From JBKQHQ01 sp052148715 (GTDB lineage: Bacteria; Pseudomonadota; Alphaproteobacteria; Rhizobiales; Xanthobacteraceae), in NCBI GenBank assembly GCA_052148715.1, contig JBKQHQ010000125.1, positions 1 to 44,824 on the forward strand: a stretch of DNA of 44,824 nucleotides, written 5' to 3'. The position numbers were made by a program, and so were the translations under genes. The first letter of the stretch is position 1, and every line of letters begins with the position of its first letter. Of this stretch, positions 8,694 through 17,721 are shown piece by piece. The notes beneath the pieces are model-generated. The model did no database searches. It saw only the letters and a program-made list of their open reading frames with translations, and was not told the DNA's origin.

Positions 8694-9214
8694 GCGGAGC
8701 GGTCCCCCCCGCCGGCGGCGAGCTCACGCTCGGCAGGCTGCTGCCCGCTGGCTTCGGGTTCCGGCGCCGCGGGGAGCTCGCCTTCCGCAGGCTGCTGCGC
8801 CGCGGGACCGGTGGCGGGCTCAACAGGCGCCGCCTGCCCCGCCGGCGCGGGCGTCGGAGCGCTCGACCCGTTCAGAGGCATAGGCTCGGCGGGTGGCGAA
8901 GCGGCCTCGGGAGGGGCGGCCGGCTTGCCTTCGATTGCGCCTTGGATCTCCTTACGCGCGGTTTCGATCGGATCGAAGTGGGAAGGCAGATTGCTCGCGG
9001 TTTGGCTGATCTGGTCGACCTGCTTCTTCAGATCGGCCATCTCGGCCTCGCGCATCGCCTCCTGGAACTGACTCTGGAACTCGGCGGCCATGCGGCGCAC
9101 CTTGGCCATCCATTGCCCGGCCGTGCGCAGCACCGCCGGCAACTCCTTCGGCCCGATCACGATGAGCGCGACGATGCCGATGATGACAAGCTTTCCCCAG
9201 TCGAGCTCCAACAT
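8690..9214 (-). CDS. tatB: Sec-independent protein translocase subunit TatB
   Basis: The 174-residue protein opens with MLELDWGKLVIIGIVALIVIGPKELP. This is a short transmembrane helix ending in the Gly-Pro hinge and the acidic residue typical of TatB. An amphipathic helix (TAGQWMAKVRRMAAEFQSQF) and a charged helical stretch follow. The last 80 residues are rich in Pro, Ala and Glu and contain a small internal duplication of the pattern QQPAE-x-EL. TatB works with TatC in substrate recognition. The gene is the middle member of tatABC and overlaps tatC by four bases. Confidence 0.95.
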   Translation of the reverse strand: MLELDWGKLVIIGIVALIVIGPKELPAVLRTAGQWMAKVRRMAAEFQSQFQEAMREAEMADLKKQVDQISQTASNLPSHFDPIETARKEIQGAIEGKPAAPPEAASPPAEPMPLNGSSAPTPAPAGQAAPVEPATGPAAQQPAEGELPAAPEPEASGQQPAERELAAGGGDRSA

Positions 9215-9297
9215 CTCAATTCCAACTCCAAGGGGCGCAGACCGCGCGCGTCGGCCATCGCCCCCTCGTCGGTCCTACAGGCGTCGGACTTTGGCCG

Positions 9298-9540
9298 TCA
9301 GCTCGCCTTGCGGCTCTCGGTCTGCGACGAAACCGTCTCGGCCGACTGATGATGGTCGATGGTTTTGACGGGTTCGGCAGTCCGGCTCTCGGCAGGCTTC
9401 TCGTCGTCCTGCATTCCCTTTTTGAAGGCTTTGATGCCTTCGGCAAAGTCGCCCATCAACGAAGATATCTTGCCCCGGCCGCCAAACAGCAAAAGCGCTA
9501 CGGCGAGCAAGGCCAGCAGATGCCAAGTGCTCAGACCCAT
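9298..9540 (-). CDS. tatA: Sec-independent protein translocase subunit TatA
   Basis: This 80-residue protein carries one membrane helix (STWHLLALLAVALLLFG), then the conserved FGRGKIS-like hinge (here FGGRGKISSLMGD), an amphipathic helix ending KAFKKGM, and a polar tail. TatA polymers form the passage for folded proteins in the Tat system. GGAGG lies seven bases before the ATG at 9540. It is 83 bases upstream of tatB and 153 bases after scpB, so it may share transcription with both. Confidence 0.95.
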   Translation of the reverse strand: MGLSTWHLLALLAVALLLFGGRGKISSLMGDFAEGIKAFKKGMQDDEKPAESRTAEPVKTIDHHQSAETVSSQTESRKAS

Positions 9541-9693
9541 CGAATATCCTCCACTCCGGGGCCGCGCGGTGCTGCTCCCGCCTTGTTTTCATGCTGAAGC
9601 TAGGCTTGGCCGGGAGCAAAAACAAGGACCGGGCTTGATCGCCCTTAACGCGGGCGACTCCGTTCAGGCGATTTCCTCGCTCTCGCGCTTGGT

Positions 9694-10395
9694 TTAGTCG
9701 CCTAACGAAGTGGGTGCCAGCGTGAGGTCGAGGTCGTCCGGCTCCAAGGGATCTTCATCTTCGCGCAGGGTCGGATCGTCAGTCGGCGCGGGTACGGTAA
9801 ATCCCGGCGGCAAGCGGCCATCCAAAAGGCCGGAGCCCTTCAACTCCTCGAGGCCCGGAAGATCGCCGAGCGCCTCCAGCCCAAAATGCAACAGGAACGC
9901 CGGCGTGGTGCCATAGGTCACCGGCCGTCCCGGAGCCTTGCGCCGGCCGCGCAACCGCACCCAGCCGGTTTCGAGCAGGACGTCGAGAGTGCCCTTCGAG
10001 GTCGAGACGCCGCGGATCTCTTCGATTTCCGCGCGCGTGACGGGTTGGTGATAGGCGATGATGGCAAGCGTTTCCATGGCGGCGCGGGACAGCTTTTTCG
10101 GCTCGACCGTTTCGCGGCTGAGCAACCAGGACAGGTCGGCGGCGGTCCGGAAAATCCACTTGCCGCCGATGCGCGCGAGGTTGACCCCGCGTGGCGCGTA
10201 TTCGGCCTGTAACCGGTGTAGGATCTCACGCACGTCAACGTCCGGTGGAAGCCGCGCTGCCAACGCAGCCTCATCGAGCGGCTCGGCAGCCGCGAACAGC
10301 AAGGCCTCCAGGAGCCGCATTTCCTCCGGCCGCCCATCCTCGGCGATTGCAGGCTCTTTGCTGGTCATCACGCATATCTCGGCCAAACTCGCCAT
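9694..10395 (-). CDS. scpB: Segregation and condensation protein B
   Basis: ScpB is the winged-helix kleisin-associated subunit that joins SMC and ScpA to compact and separate chromosomes. The 233-residue protein shows the typical segments LLEALLFAAAEPLDE, AMETLAIIAYHQPVTRAEIEEIRGV and the RPVTYGTTPAFLLHFGL ending. An acidic C-terminal tail rich in Asp and Leu follows. The ATG at 10395 lies 15 bases after scpA; an internal ATG at 10368 is an alternative start. Adjacent scpA and scpB in this order is normal. Confidence 0.95.
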   Translation of the reverse strand: MASLAEICVMTSKEPAIAEDGRPEEMRLLEALLFAAAEPLDEAALAARLPPDVDVREILHRLQAEYAPRGVNLARIGGKWIFRTAADLSWLLSRETVEPKKLSRAAMETLAIIAYHQPVTRAEIEEIRGVSTSKGTLDVLLETGWVRLRGRRKAPGRPVTYGTTPAFLLHFGLEALGDLPGLEELKGSGLLDGRLPPGFTVPAPTDDPTLREDEDPLEPDDLDLTLAPTSLGD

Positions 10396-10410
10396 AGTTG
10401 CCGCATTCCC

Positions 10411-11244
10411 CTATTGCCCGGTATCCGGATGGAGCTGATCGCCTCGAATCGGCCCGCCATCACCTTCAACCATACGCTTACGCAGATAGATTGGGGCGAA
10501 AGCGGTGTCCTGATGGACCTCGGCGAGCCCCTCGCGGACAAGCTCGAGCGTTGCCGCAAAGCTCGAGGCGAAGATCGTGGCGGCCTGTGCGGGCTCCCCC
10601 ACATAGGCGAGCAGGAACACATCGAGCCTGCTCCAATCCGTGCTCTGCCCCACCAACCGTTCCAGCGCCGCGCGCGCTTCCGCCAAGGACCACACGGTAC
10701 GTCTCGCCATGTGCACATGCGAGAGCGCCCGCTTCTGGCGCTGCGCCGCATAAGCGGAAAGCAGGTCATAGAGCGTCGCCGACCATTCGGGGCGCTTCAC
10801 CTCGGCGATCGGCTCAGGCAGCCCGCGGGCAAAGACGTCGCGGTCGAGTTGAGGACGCGCGAACAGCTGACTTGCCAGACTGCGAAACGCCTCGAGGCGC
10901 TTGAGGCGCAAGGCGAGGCCGGTCGCCATATCCTCGGCGCTCGGCCCGTTCGGCTCGCTGGCATCGGGCAACAAGAGCCGCGACTTGAGATAGGCGAGCC
11001 ATGCCGCCATCACGAGGTAGTCGGCCGCGAGCTCAAGGCGCAGCTTGCGCGCCGCCTCGATGAACACGAGATACTGATCCGCCAAGGCCAGAATGGAGAT
11101 CTTCGCGAGATCCACCTTTTGCTGGCGGGCGAGCGTCAGCAAAAGATCAAGCGGTCCCTCGAAGCCTTCAACATCGACAACCAGCGCCGGCTCGTCCGTT
11201 TGCGGCTCGGCAAAGCTTTCCGATTGCGTCTCGTCGGGACTCAT
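10411..11244 (-). CDS. scpA: Segregation and condensation protein A
   Basis: ScpA is the bacterial kleisin that bridges the SMC heads. The 277-residue protein has the N-terminal SMC-binding motif FEGPLDLLLTLARQQKVDLAKI, the helical LAADYLVMAAWLAYLKSRLLLP region, and a C-terminal winged helix. Its ATG overlaps the nagZ stop in an ATGA arrangement (11241-11244), so its translation should depend on nagZ. The pairing of nagZ with scpAB is common in Hyphomicrobiales. Confidence 0.95.
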   Translation of the reverse strand: MSPDETQSESFAEPQTDEPALVVDVEGFEGPLDLLLTLARQQKVDLAKISILALADQYLVFIEAARKLRLELAADYLVMAAWLAYLKSRLLLPDASEPNGPSAEDMATGLALRLKRLEAFRSLASQLFARPQLDRDVFARGLPEPIAEVKRPEWSATLYDLLSAYAAQRQKRALSHVHMARRTVWSLAEARAALERLVGQSTDWSRLDVFLLAYVGEPAQAATIFASSFAATLELVREGLAEVHQDTAFAPIYLRKRMVEGDGGPIRGDQLHPDTGQ

Positions 11245-12281
11245 GACGTTTCGATCCCCGATCCGGCGGAAACGGTGGCCGCCATCATTTCGGCAAAGGT
11301 CTTACGCGCCTTGGCGACATCGATCGGACGCGGTGCGCGGCGAGCTGCCAAGGCGGCTTCGGCCCGACGTGCCGCGGCGCCCGCAAGCGGCGGCGCCTCA
11401 CTCGCGACCGCCAGCATCTCTTTCATTCGTCCGTTGCAGTGGAGCACCACGTCGCACCCTGCGGCGAGCGAGGCCCGCGTTCTCTCGGCAAGGGACCCGG
11501 ACAGGGCGCCCATGGACACATCATCGCTCATCAACAGACCGTCGAACCCGATCCAGCCACGAATCACGTCGCCGATCATCATGGCCGAAGTCGTCGCCGG
11601 CGCGACAGGGTCGATGGATGCAAACACCACATGCGCGGTCATGCCGAGCGGCAACTGCGCAAGCGGACGGAAGGCGGCGAAATCGGTGTGTTCCAGCAGC
11701 GAGCGCTCGGCGGTAACCACAGGCAGCTTGGCATGACTGTCCGCGGTCGCCCGGCCATGCCCAGGAAGATGTTTCAGCACCGGCAGGACCCCGCCATCCC
11801 GCAAACCGTCGGCCACAGCAGCAGCAATCGCGGCAACTTTGTCCGGGGACGTTCCATAAGCACGGTCGCCGATGATCGGGTCGGCACTGGCGACCGGTAC
11901 GTCAGCGAGTGGCAGGCAGTCCACGTCGATGCCAAGCTCGATCAGATCGGCGGCGATGAGCCGGGCGCCGAGCCTCGCGGCTGCGACACCGGACTCCGCA
12001 TTTTGATCGTACAGCGCGCCGTAGGCGGCGCCGGGCGGATATTTCGGCCAGTGCGGCGCACCCAAGCGCTGCACCCGCCCGCCTTCCTGATCGATCAGAA
12101 CCGGCGCCTGGCAACCGACGGCTTCGCGCAATGCCGCTACGAGCCCGCGAACCTGGTCCTTGGTGCTCACATTTCGCTTGAACAGGATGAAGCCAAAAGG
12201 CTTCGCGTCAGCCAGAAAGGCGCGTTCGTCGCTTGAAAGCGCAAGTCCACTCACGCCGGTAATAAAAGCACGCGCCGCCAT
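11241..12281 (-). CDS. nagZ: Beta-N-acetylhexosaminidase NagZ (GH3)
   Basis: NagZ is a cytosolic glycoside hydrolase of family 3. It removes N-acetylglucosamine from anhydro-muropeptides during cell-wall recycling. The 346-residue protein has FGFILFKRN near the start, the loop KHLPGHGRATADSHAKLP that carries the His-Asp pair acting as general acid/base in NagZ enzymes, and the nucleophile segment LLMSDDVSMGAL. There is no signal peptide, which fits a recycling enzyme. It lies 41 bases after the SPOR gene and overlaps scpA by four bases. Confidence 0.95.
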   Translation of the reverse strand: MAARAFITGVSGLALSSDERAFLADAKPFGFILFKRNVSTKDQVRGLVAALREAVGCQAPVLIDQEGGRVQRLGAPHWPKYPPGAAYGALYDQNAESGVAAARLGARLIAADLIELGIDVDCLPLADVPVASADPIIGDRAYGTSPDKVAAIAAAVADGLRDGGVLPVLKHLPGHGRATADSHAKLPVVTAERSLLEHTDFAAFRPLAQLPLGMTAHVVFASIDPVAPATTSAMMIGDVIRGWIGFDGLLMSDDVSMGALSGSLAERTRASLAAGCDVVLHCNGRMKEMLAVASEAPPLAGAAARRAEAALAARRAPRPIDVAKARKTFAEMMAATVSAGSGIETS

Positions 12282-12322
12282 CGGCGCGGATTAGCCCGCG
12301 CCGGCCGCCGGGGTCAACCCCC

Positions 12323-14020
12323 TCAGTTCCTCTGAATAAGACAGGCCCCGCCGGCCGCCTTGAGACTGTCGCAGAATTGGCCCGCTTCCTGCGCGGTCGC
12401 GAAGCCGCCGACCATGGCGCGGTAATATATACCCTTATCACCAAGATCGGCGCGCCGGATGACCGGCTCGCGATCGCCGATCAACTCGGAATACTTGGCC
12501 TTCAAGGAGCGGAACGATGCCTGCGCGTCTGACTCGCTTCGCTGCGACGATACCTGAACTAGATAGCCGCCGTCCGCGCCGGCCGACCCTGATGCCGACG
12601 CCACGTGGGTCACCGGCGGATTGGCCGTCACTGCGGCGTGAGTCTGTGCGACGCTGGCGAGCGAAAGGGGTGCGTTCGGCGCAGGGGCCAGCGGCTTGCT
12701 GGGCGCGACCCGATTGGTCGCTGCCGGCGGCGGATTAGCCGAGGCCACGCTCGTATCCGCATCCGAGGGCTTAATCGGCACCGTGTGAATTCGCTTCGGC
12801 GTCGCGGGTGCCGTTGGTGCCACCGCTGTCGGCGACGGCGATGCGAATGCCACGCTCGGCGGTGGGGCGGACGGCGTCGCAGGCCGGACGTTCGGCACAA
12901 GGCCAGGCAACATTGTTGGTGGCGAATCCGCAACGATCGTCTGTTGAACGTCGACCGGTTGCTCCTCGTGCGGGACGATCCTTTCAACGCGCTCCAGAGC
13001 CGGCCTGCTCGATTGCATGTCGCTTTGGGCGATCGGCATCTTGATCGCCCCCGAGTCCCGCTTGATCACCACCGGCGCCGAAGACCCGGACTTGCCGAAC
13101 GTCGCCCGGTAGGTGAAGGCCCCGGCGGTCCCCACGACCGCAAGCCCCAATACGGCGACGACGGTCAGCAGCCCGCCGCGGCGCGGGGGCGGCCCCGGAT
13201 CATCGTAGTGATCGTCCGAGCCGTGCGTGTCGTCCTCGGGGTAGGAATCGTGCTCAGAGTAGCCGTCATTCTGAGGGTAACCCTGGGCGTAAGGGTCGTC
13301 GCGGGGGCGTGATTCCTGCTGCGCATAAGCATCCGGCCGCGGATAATTTTGCCTTTCCGAATTCAACGCGTTCGGCGGTAGATCAGGATCATCCTGGACC
13401 CTGCCACGGCCGTAGCCGGCCGAATCGGAACCACCGCGGTCATAGCTCGATTGGTCGTGACCAGGTTGGTCATACGTCGGCCGGTCATACCTCGACGCAC
13501 CGTAGCTCGGCTGCTCATGCTCCGGCTGCTCCGGCTGATGGTAGCTCGAATAGCCATCCGCTCCCAGCTGGGGGTCTTGCGCATCGGAATAATTCTGGTC
13601 CCGGTCGGCATATCCCGCGTTTCGGTCCGGATAGGCCGTATTCCGGTCGTAGTATCCTTGACCGCCGAGATATCTGTCGCTTGGCGTGCCGGGAGGTTCA
13701 CGTGAACCGCGGTCGGCATCGTGGTCGTCAGCATCGTGTTCGTCGGAATACGAGGAATGCGCCGCCGGATTCCGGAAAAACTCGTCGTGTGCCGAGTCAC
13801 GCGAGTGCTGCCAATCCGCGGGGCTCCCGTCGGGCGCGTGCGAGTCCTCGTGCGGCCGTGACCCCGCCGGATTGAACTCGGCGAACGGATCGTTCTGGCC
13901 TATCAAACGCGCCAGTTCTGCAAGCGGATCGTTGGCGGGAGCACTGCTCGGCGTCGGCGTGTTCGGGCGCCGATTCGGGTCATTCGTGCGGTAAGGCCTA
14001 TTATAATTTTGGTCTGCCAT
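12323..14020 (-). CDS. SPOR-domain membrane protein with a long disordered N-terminus
   Basis: This is a 565-residue protein. About 280 cytoplasmic residues are rich in Tyr, Asp, Gln, Pro, Ser and Gly with near-repeats of YDxPxYDQ type. One transmembrane helix follows (about 281-303, GGLLTVVAVLGLAVVGTAGAF), then a periplasmic Pro/Ala/Val-rich linker and a C-terminal SPOR domain (about 486-565, starting GGYLVQVSSQRSE and ending near CLIQRN). SPOR domains bind denuded septal glycan strands, so a role at the division site is likely. I start at the ATG at 14020 (MADQNYNRPYR), since upstream codons lack similarity to family members. It sits between argS and nagZ, the usual place for this gene in the order. 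The cytoplasmic part is unusually acidic and tyrosine-rich. Confidence 0.88.
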   Translation of the reverse strand: MADQNYNRPYRTNDPNRRPNTPTPSSAPANDPLAELARLIGQNDPFAEFNPAGSRPHEDSHAPDGSPADWQHSRDSAHDEFFRNPAAHSSYSDEHDADDHDADRGSREPPGTPSDRYLGGQGYYDRNTAYPDRNAGYADRDQNYSDAQDPQLGADGYSSYHQPEQPEHEQPSYGASRYDRPTYDQPGHDQSSYDRGGSDSAGYGRGRVQDDPDLPPNALNSERQNYPRPDAYAQQESRPRDDPYAQGYPQNDGYSEHDSYPEDDTHGSDDHYDDPGPPPRRGGLLTVVAVLGLAVVGTAGAFTYRATFGKSGSSAPVVIKRDSGAIKMPIAQSDMQSSRPALERVERIVPHEEQPVDVQQTIVADSPPTMLPGLVPNVRPATPSAPPPSVAFASPSPTAVAPTAPATPKRIHTVPIKPSDADTSVASANPPPAATNRVAPSKPLAPAPNAPLSLASVAQTHAAVTANPPVTHVASASGSAGADGGYLVQVSSQRSESDAQASFRSLKAKYSELIGDREPVIRRADLGDKGIYYRAMVGGFATAQEAGQFCDSLKAAGGACLIQRN

Positions 14021-14114
14021 TGCTTCTACCGCCACCGGTTCAAGCGTCGTGCTCGGTATGCCCCATTCCCTCGACCACGATCCTACCGTGGAATGCACCC
14101 CGGAGCGAGACGGG

Positions 14115-15905
14115 TCAGCGCATCTCGTCAGGCGCCTCGACACCGAGCAGCGCGAGCCCCGAGGCAAGGACGGTAACGACGCCTTGCACAAGCGCAAGAC
14201 GCGCTAGTGTCGTATGTGCATCATTCTGAATAATGAAGCGTAAATGTGGCCGTGTATAGAGCGCGTGGAATTCGCTTGCCAATTCATACAGATAAAAGGC
14301 CACTCGGTGTGGCTCATGGGCCAGGGAGGCTGCTTCAACGAGTCGCGGGTAGAGCGCGATTTTTCGCATCAGCGACACCTCTTCGACGTCGCCCAGCGGC
14401 GCGAGCGAAGCTGTGGCAAGTTGTTCGGCACGGGCCTGCTGGTCGAGCGGCAGATCCGGCAGCATCTCACGGGCGTTCCGGAGTACCGATTGGCCGCGGG
14501 CGTGGCCGTATTGGACGTAAAACACCGGGTTGTCACGCGACTGCTCAATGACCTTGGCTAGATCGAAATCCAGTACGGCGTCGTTCTTTCGGAACAACAT
14601 CATGAAGCGCACCGCGTCGCGGCCGACTTCGTCGACCACCTCACGCAGCGTGACGAACTCGCCTGCCCGTTTCGACATTTTCACGGGCTCGCCCGCCCGC
14701 AACAGCCGCACAAGCTGGACAATCTTCACATCGAGCTCCGCACGGCCCCCCGTAATCGCCTTGACCGCCGCCTGCATGCGCTTGACATAGCCGCCGTGGT
14801 CGGCACCCCACACGTCGATCATGGTCTTGAAACCGCGATCGAACTTGGACTTGTGGTAAGCGATGTCGGCGGCGAAGTAGGTGTAGCTGCCGTCAGACTT
14901 TTTGAGGGGACGGTCGACGTCGTCACCGAAGGCCGTTGAGCGAAAAAGCGTCTGCTCACGATCCTCCCAGTCCTCCACGGCCTGCCCTTTGGGGGGCGGC
15001 AGGCGACCCTGATAAACCTGTCCCGCCGCCCGCAGTTGCTCGATGGCATCTGCAACCCCATCGTGCCCGGCACCTCCACCGTCCCCGGCACCCGCAGTCA
15101 GCGAACGCTCGGAGAAAAATACCTCTGGGTGCACATTAAGGGCCGCAAGGTCGTCACGGATCTCCGCCATCATCATGGCGATGGCTTTGGCCCGCACGAT
15201 CGGCAGCCAGTTTTCCTCGGGCTTCTGGTTGAACGAGCCGCCGTATTGCGCCGCGAGGGCTTCGCCGACGGGCTTGAGATAATCGCCGGGATAAAGCCCC
15301 TTCGGAAAGTCGCCGATGGCCTCGCCCAGCGCCTCGCGATAGCGGAGATAGGCGGACCGCGCGAGGGCGTCGACTTGTGCGCCGGCATCGTTGATGTAGT
15401 ACTCGCGCGTCACCTTGAAGCCGGCGAAGACCAGCAGATTGGCCAACGCGTCACCAAACACGGCGCCGCGGCAATGGCCGACATGCATCGGCCCAGTGGG
15501 ATTTGCCGACACGTATTCGACATTGACCGGTTCGGCGTGACCGACCAGACCGCGGCCATAGTCCGGCCCGCGGCGAATGGCGGTGTGCAACGCCTCGAAC
15601 CACGCAGCCGGCTTAAGCGTCAGATTGATGAAGCCCGGCCCCGCCACCTCGACCTTTTCGACGAGATCGACGCGGCGCAGGCGATCGGCAAGCAGATCGG
15701 CCAGTTCGCGCGGCTTTCTTCCCGCCTCCTTGGCCAAGACCATCGCCGCGTTCGTGGCCATATCGCCGTGCGCGGCATCGCGCGGCGGCTCGACGACAAC
15801 GCGTGATTGATCGATGCCGGATGGCAGCAATCCAGCCACGATGAGATCGTTGTTCGCGGCATGGACCCAGTTGAGGACCTCGGCAAAGATATTCGTATCG
15901 GCCAT
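14115..15905 (-). CDS. argS: Arginyl-tRNA synthetase
   Basis: This is a class I synthetase that charges tRNA-Arg. The 596-residue protein has the N-terminal Add-1 tRNA-binding domain. The HIGH-type signature is in NPTGPMHVGHCRGA, the KMSKS counterpart is KMSKRAGEFVTLREV, and a C-terminal DALR anticodon-binding domain contains LYELASEFHALY. All core motifs look intact. The ATG at 15905 lies 48 bases after the dgt stop. It is part of the minus-strand housekeeping run. Confidence 0.97.
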   Translation of the reverse strand: MADTNIFAEVLNWVHAANNDLIVAGLLPSGIDQSRVVVEPPRDAAHGDMATNAAMVLAKEAGRKPRELADLLADRLRRVDLVEKVEVAGPGFINLTLKPAAWFEALHTAIRRGPDYGRGLVGHAEPVNVEYVSANPTGPMHVGHCRGAVFGDALANLLVFAGFKVTREYYINDAGAQVDALARSAYLRYREALGEAIGDFPKGLYPGDYLKPVGEALAAQYGGSFNQKPEENWLPIVRAKAIAMMMAEIRDDLAALNVHPEVFFSERSLTAGAGDGGGAGHDGVADAIEQLRAAGQVYQGRLPPPKGQAVEDWEDREQTLFRSTAFGDDVDRPLKKSDGSYTYFAADIAYHKSKFDRGFKTMIDVWGADHGGYVKRMQAAVKAITGGRAELDVKIVQLVRLLRAGEPVKMSKRAGEFVTLREVVDEVGRDAVRFMMLFRKNDAVLDFDLAKVIEQSRDNPVFYVQYGHARGQSVLRNAREMLPDLPLDQQARAEQLATASLAPLGDVEEVSLMRKIALYPRLVEAASLAHEPHRVAFYLYELASEFHALYTRPHLRFIIQNDAHTTLARLALVQGVVTVLASGLALLGVEAPDEMR

Positions 15906-15953
15906 GCGATGGATAGCAGGTCCAAGGACAAGCTCTCGGGTGTGTTCGCGCGC

Positions 15954-17153
15954 CTAACGCAATTCCGGGGTTGAGTCAAAGAACCGGGCGTGCTCGACGA
16001 GCGCGTAGCGGTCGGTCATGCCGGCTATGAAATCCGCGATCCGGCGTACACCATCCTCGGCGTTGAGATCGTGCGCCCATTCCGACGGCAGGTCCCGCGG
16101 ATTTCTCCTGTAGTGGTCAAAAAGGTCCAATACGACCCGCTCGGCCTCGCCCATGACGCGAATGATGCGCGGATGCCGGTACATGGCGGCATAGAGAAAG
16201 TCCTTGATGGCTCGGTCGGCAACGCTCATGTCCAAAGAGAAAGCAATCATTGCCTCGCCGCAAAGGCGAACCACATCGACGGACGGCGGCGCCAGCGCCT
16301 TGAGGTTGCTCCTGGATTGCGCGATGACATCCTCGATCATGCGCGTAATCAGCCGCCGCACCAGCTCGTGCGCGACGCGGCCGCGTTCCAGCCGCGGATA
16401 TTGGGTTCGGATCGCGAGGAGAATTTCGCCGACGAGGGGCACCTCAACCATATCGTCGAGGCCAAAGAGTTCGGCCCGCAGACCGTCATCAATGTCGTGG
16501 GCGTCGTAGGCAATGTCGTCGGCGATCGCTGCGGCCTGCGCTTCCGTGCTGGCCTGGCTCCACAACTCCAGGTCTTGCAGCTTGTTGTAGTGAGCGATCG
16601 CCGGCGGCACCCCGCGTAATCGATAGCGATCGATCGGCTTCCCGTCGCGATCCGTCAGCGGTCCGTTATGCTTGACCAAACCTTCCAAGGTTTCCCAGGT
16701 AAGGTTGAGACCGTCGAACTCGGCATATCGGCGCTCGAGCTGCGTCACGACACGTAGCGTCTGCGCGTTATGGTCGAACCCGTCGTTGGCGCTCAGTGCC
16801 ACATCAAGCGCCCGCTCGCCCGCGTGTCCGAAGGGCGGATGGCCAAGATCATGCGCCAATGCGAGAGCCTCGCTCAGATCTTCGTCAAGCCCGAGAGCAC
16901 GAGCGAGTGAACGGGCGATCTGAGCCACTTCGAGCGTGTGAGTAAGCCGCGTTCGATAGTGATCGCCCTCGTCGAACACAAAGACCTGCGTCTTGTGCTT
17001 AAGCCTGCGGAAGGCGGTCGAATGGATGATTCGGTCGCAATCGCGTCGAAACGCATTACGGGTGGGGCTCGGCGGCTCGGAGTAAAGCCGGCCGCGGGTC
17101 CGCGCCGGATGTGATGCGTAAGGGGCACGCGCGCACTGAGCCTCGATCGCCAT
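15954..17153 (-). CDS. dgt: dGTPase-like HD-domain triphosphohydrolase
   Basis: Proteins of this family hydrolyse dNTPs to deoxynucleosides and triphosphate and help balance nucleotide pools. The 399-residue protein shows FRRLKHKTQVF, then the HD metal site made of H72 (RLTHTLEV) and H101-D102 (LAHDLGHPPFGHAGE), and a distal Asp in the ADDIAYDAHDIDDG segment. This is the shorter type 2 dGTPase-like form. Position next to argS and divergent from erpA is the usual alphaproteobacterial order. Substrate range cannot be read from sequence. Confidence 0.93.
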   Translation of the reverse strand: MAIEAQCARAPYASHPARTRGRLYSEPPSPTRNAFRRDCDRIIHSTAFRRLKHKTQVFVFDEGDHYRTRLTHTLEVAQIARSLARALGLDEDLSEALALAHDLGHPPFGHAGERALDVALSANDGFDHNAQTLRVVTQLERRYAEFDGLNLTWETLEGLVKHNGPLTDRDGKPIDRYRLRGVPPAIAHYNKLQDLELWSQASTEAQAAAIADDIAYDAHDIDDGLRAELFGLDDMVEVPLVGEILLAIRTQYPRLERGRVAHELVRRLITRMIEDVIAQSRSNLKALAPPSVDVVRLCGEAMIAFSLDMSVADRAIKDFLYAAMYRHPRIIRVMGEAERVVLDLFDHYRRNPRDLPSEWAHDLNAEDGVRRIADFIAGMTDRYALVEHARFFDSTPELR

Positions 17154-17354
17154 GTCCCCGCCGCGAATTGACCTGAGCCGAAAGCGTACTTAACTATTCG
17201 CATAGACTTCCGCCAAGTCAGGCAGTTAGAGCGTTATCGGGAAAACGGTGCCTTGGGCTAACTGGACTTAGGCAGCGGTTTTTCGCGTAGCAATACCGCC
17301 GAAGAGCTATGGATCGATCCGAATTTGCTCTGGGCGGCTCGAATGGAGATTGGA

Positions 17355-17681
17355 ATGGCGAGCGTCACAGTCAGCGAACGTGCAGCCCGCCGCATCGGGC
17401 ATATACTGGCGGACGAACCCGCGGGTACGATGCTCCGCGTACGGGTGGAGGGCGGCGGCTGCTCGGGCTTCCAGTACAAATTCGACGTGGAGCGCGCGCA
17501 GGCGAACGACGATCTGGTGATCGCGCAAGGAGCCGCGGTCGTGCTGATCGACCCGGTTTCGCTCGGATTCATGGTCGGTTCGCAGATCGACTTCGTCGAC
17601 GACCTGATCGGCGCCTCGTTCAAAGTCGTCAATCCGAACGTCACGGCATCCTGCGGCTGCGGAACTAGCTTCGCCCTTTAG
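17355..17681 (+). CDS. erpA: A-type iron-sulfur cluster insertion protein ErpA
   Basis: A-type carriers deliver Fe-S clusters to apoproteins. The 108-residue protein has the three conserved cysteines C36 (GGGCSGFQY), C100 and C102 (SCGCGTSF). I start at the ATG at 17355 because GGAG is placed six bases ahead of it; an in-frame ATG at 17343 would add four residues. It is divergent from dgt across 201 bases. In related genomes xthA often follows directly. Here about 10.8 kb of other genes lie between them. Confidence 0.92.
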   Translation: MASVTVSERAARRIGHILADEPAGTMLRVRVEGGGCSGFQYKFDVERAQANDDLVIAQGAAVVLIDPVSLGFMVGSQIDFVDDLIGASFKVVNPNVTASCGCGTSFAL

Positions 17682-17721
17682 GACCCGACGCCGTTTGAAC
17701 AAGGTGCTGGCCGCGCGCGTC

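Noticed and set aside
10414..11736. 440-codon plus-strand frame opposite scpA and nagZ
   Set aside because: This is an antisense artefact of high G+C; the minus-strand genes are unmistakable.
17160..17200. Sigma-70-type promoter TTGACC with a 17-base spacer upstream of erpA
   Set aside because: The -10 candidate matches the consensus poorly, so the call would be weak.
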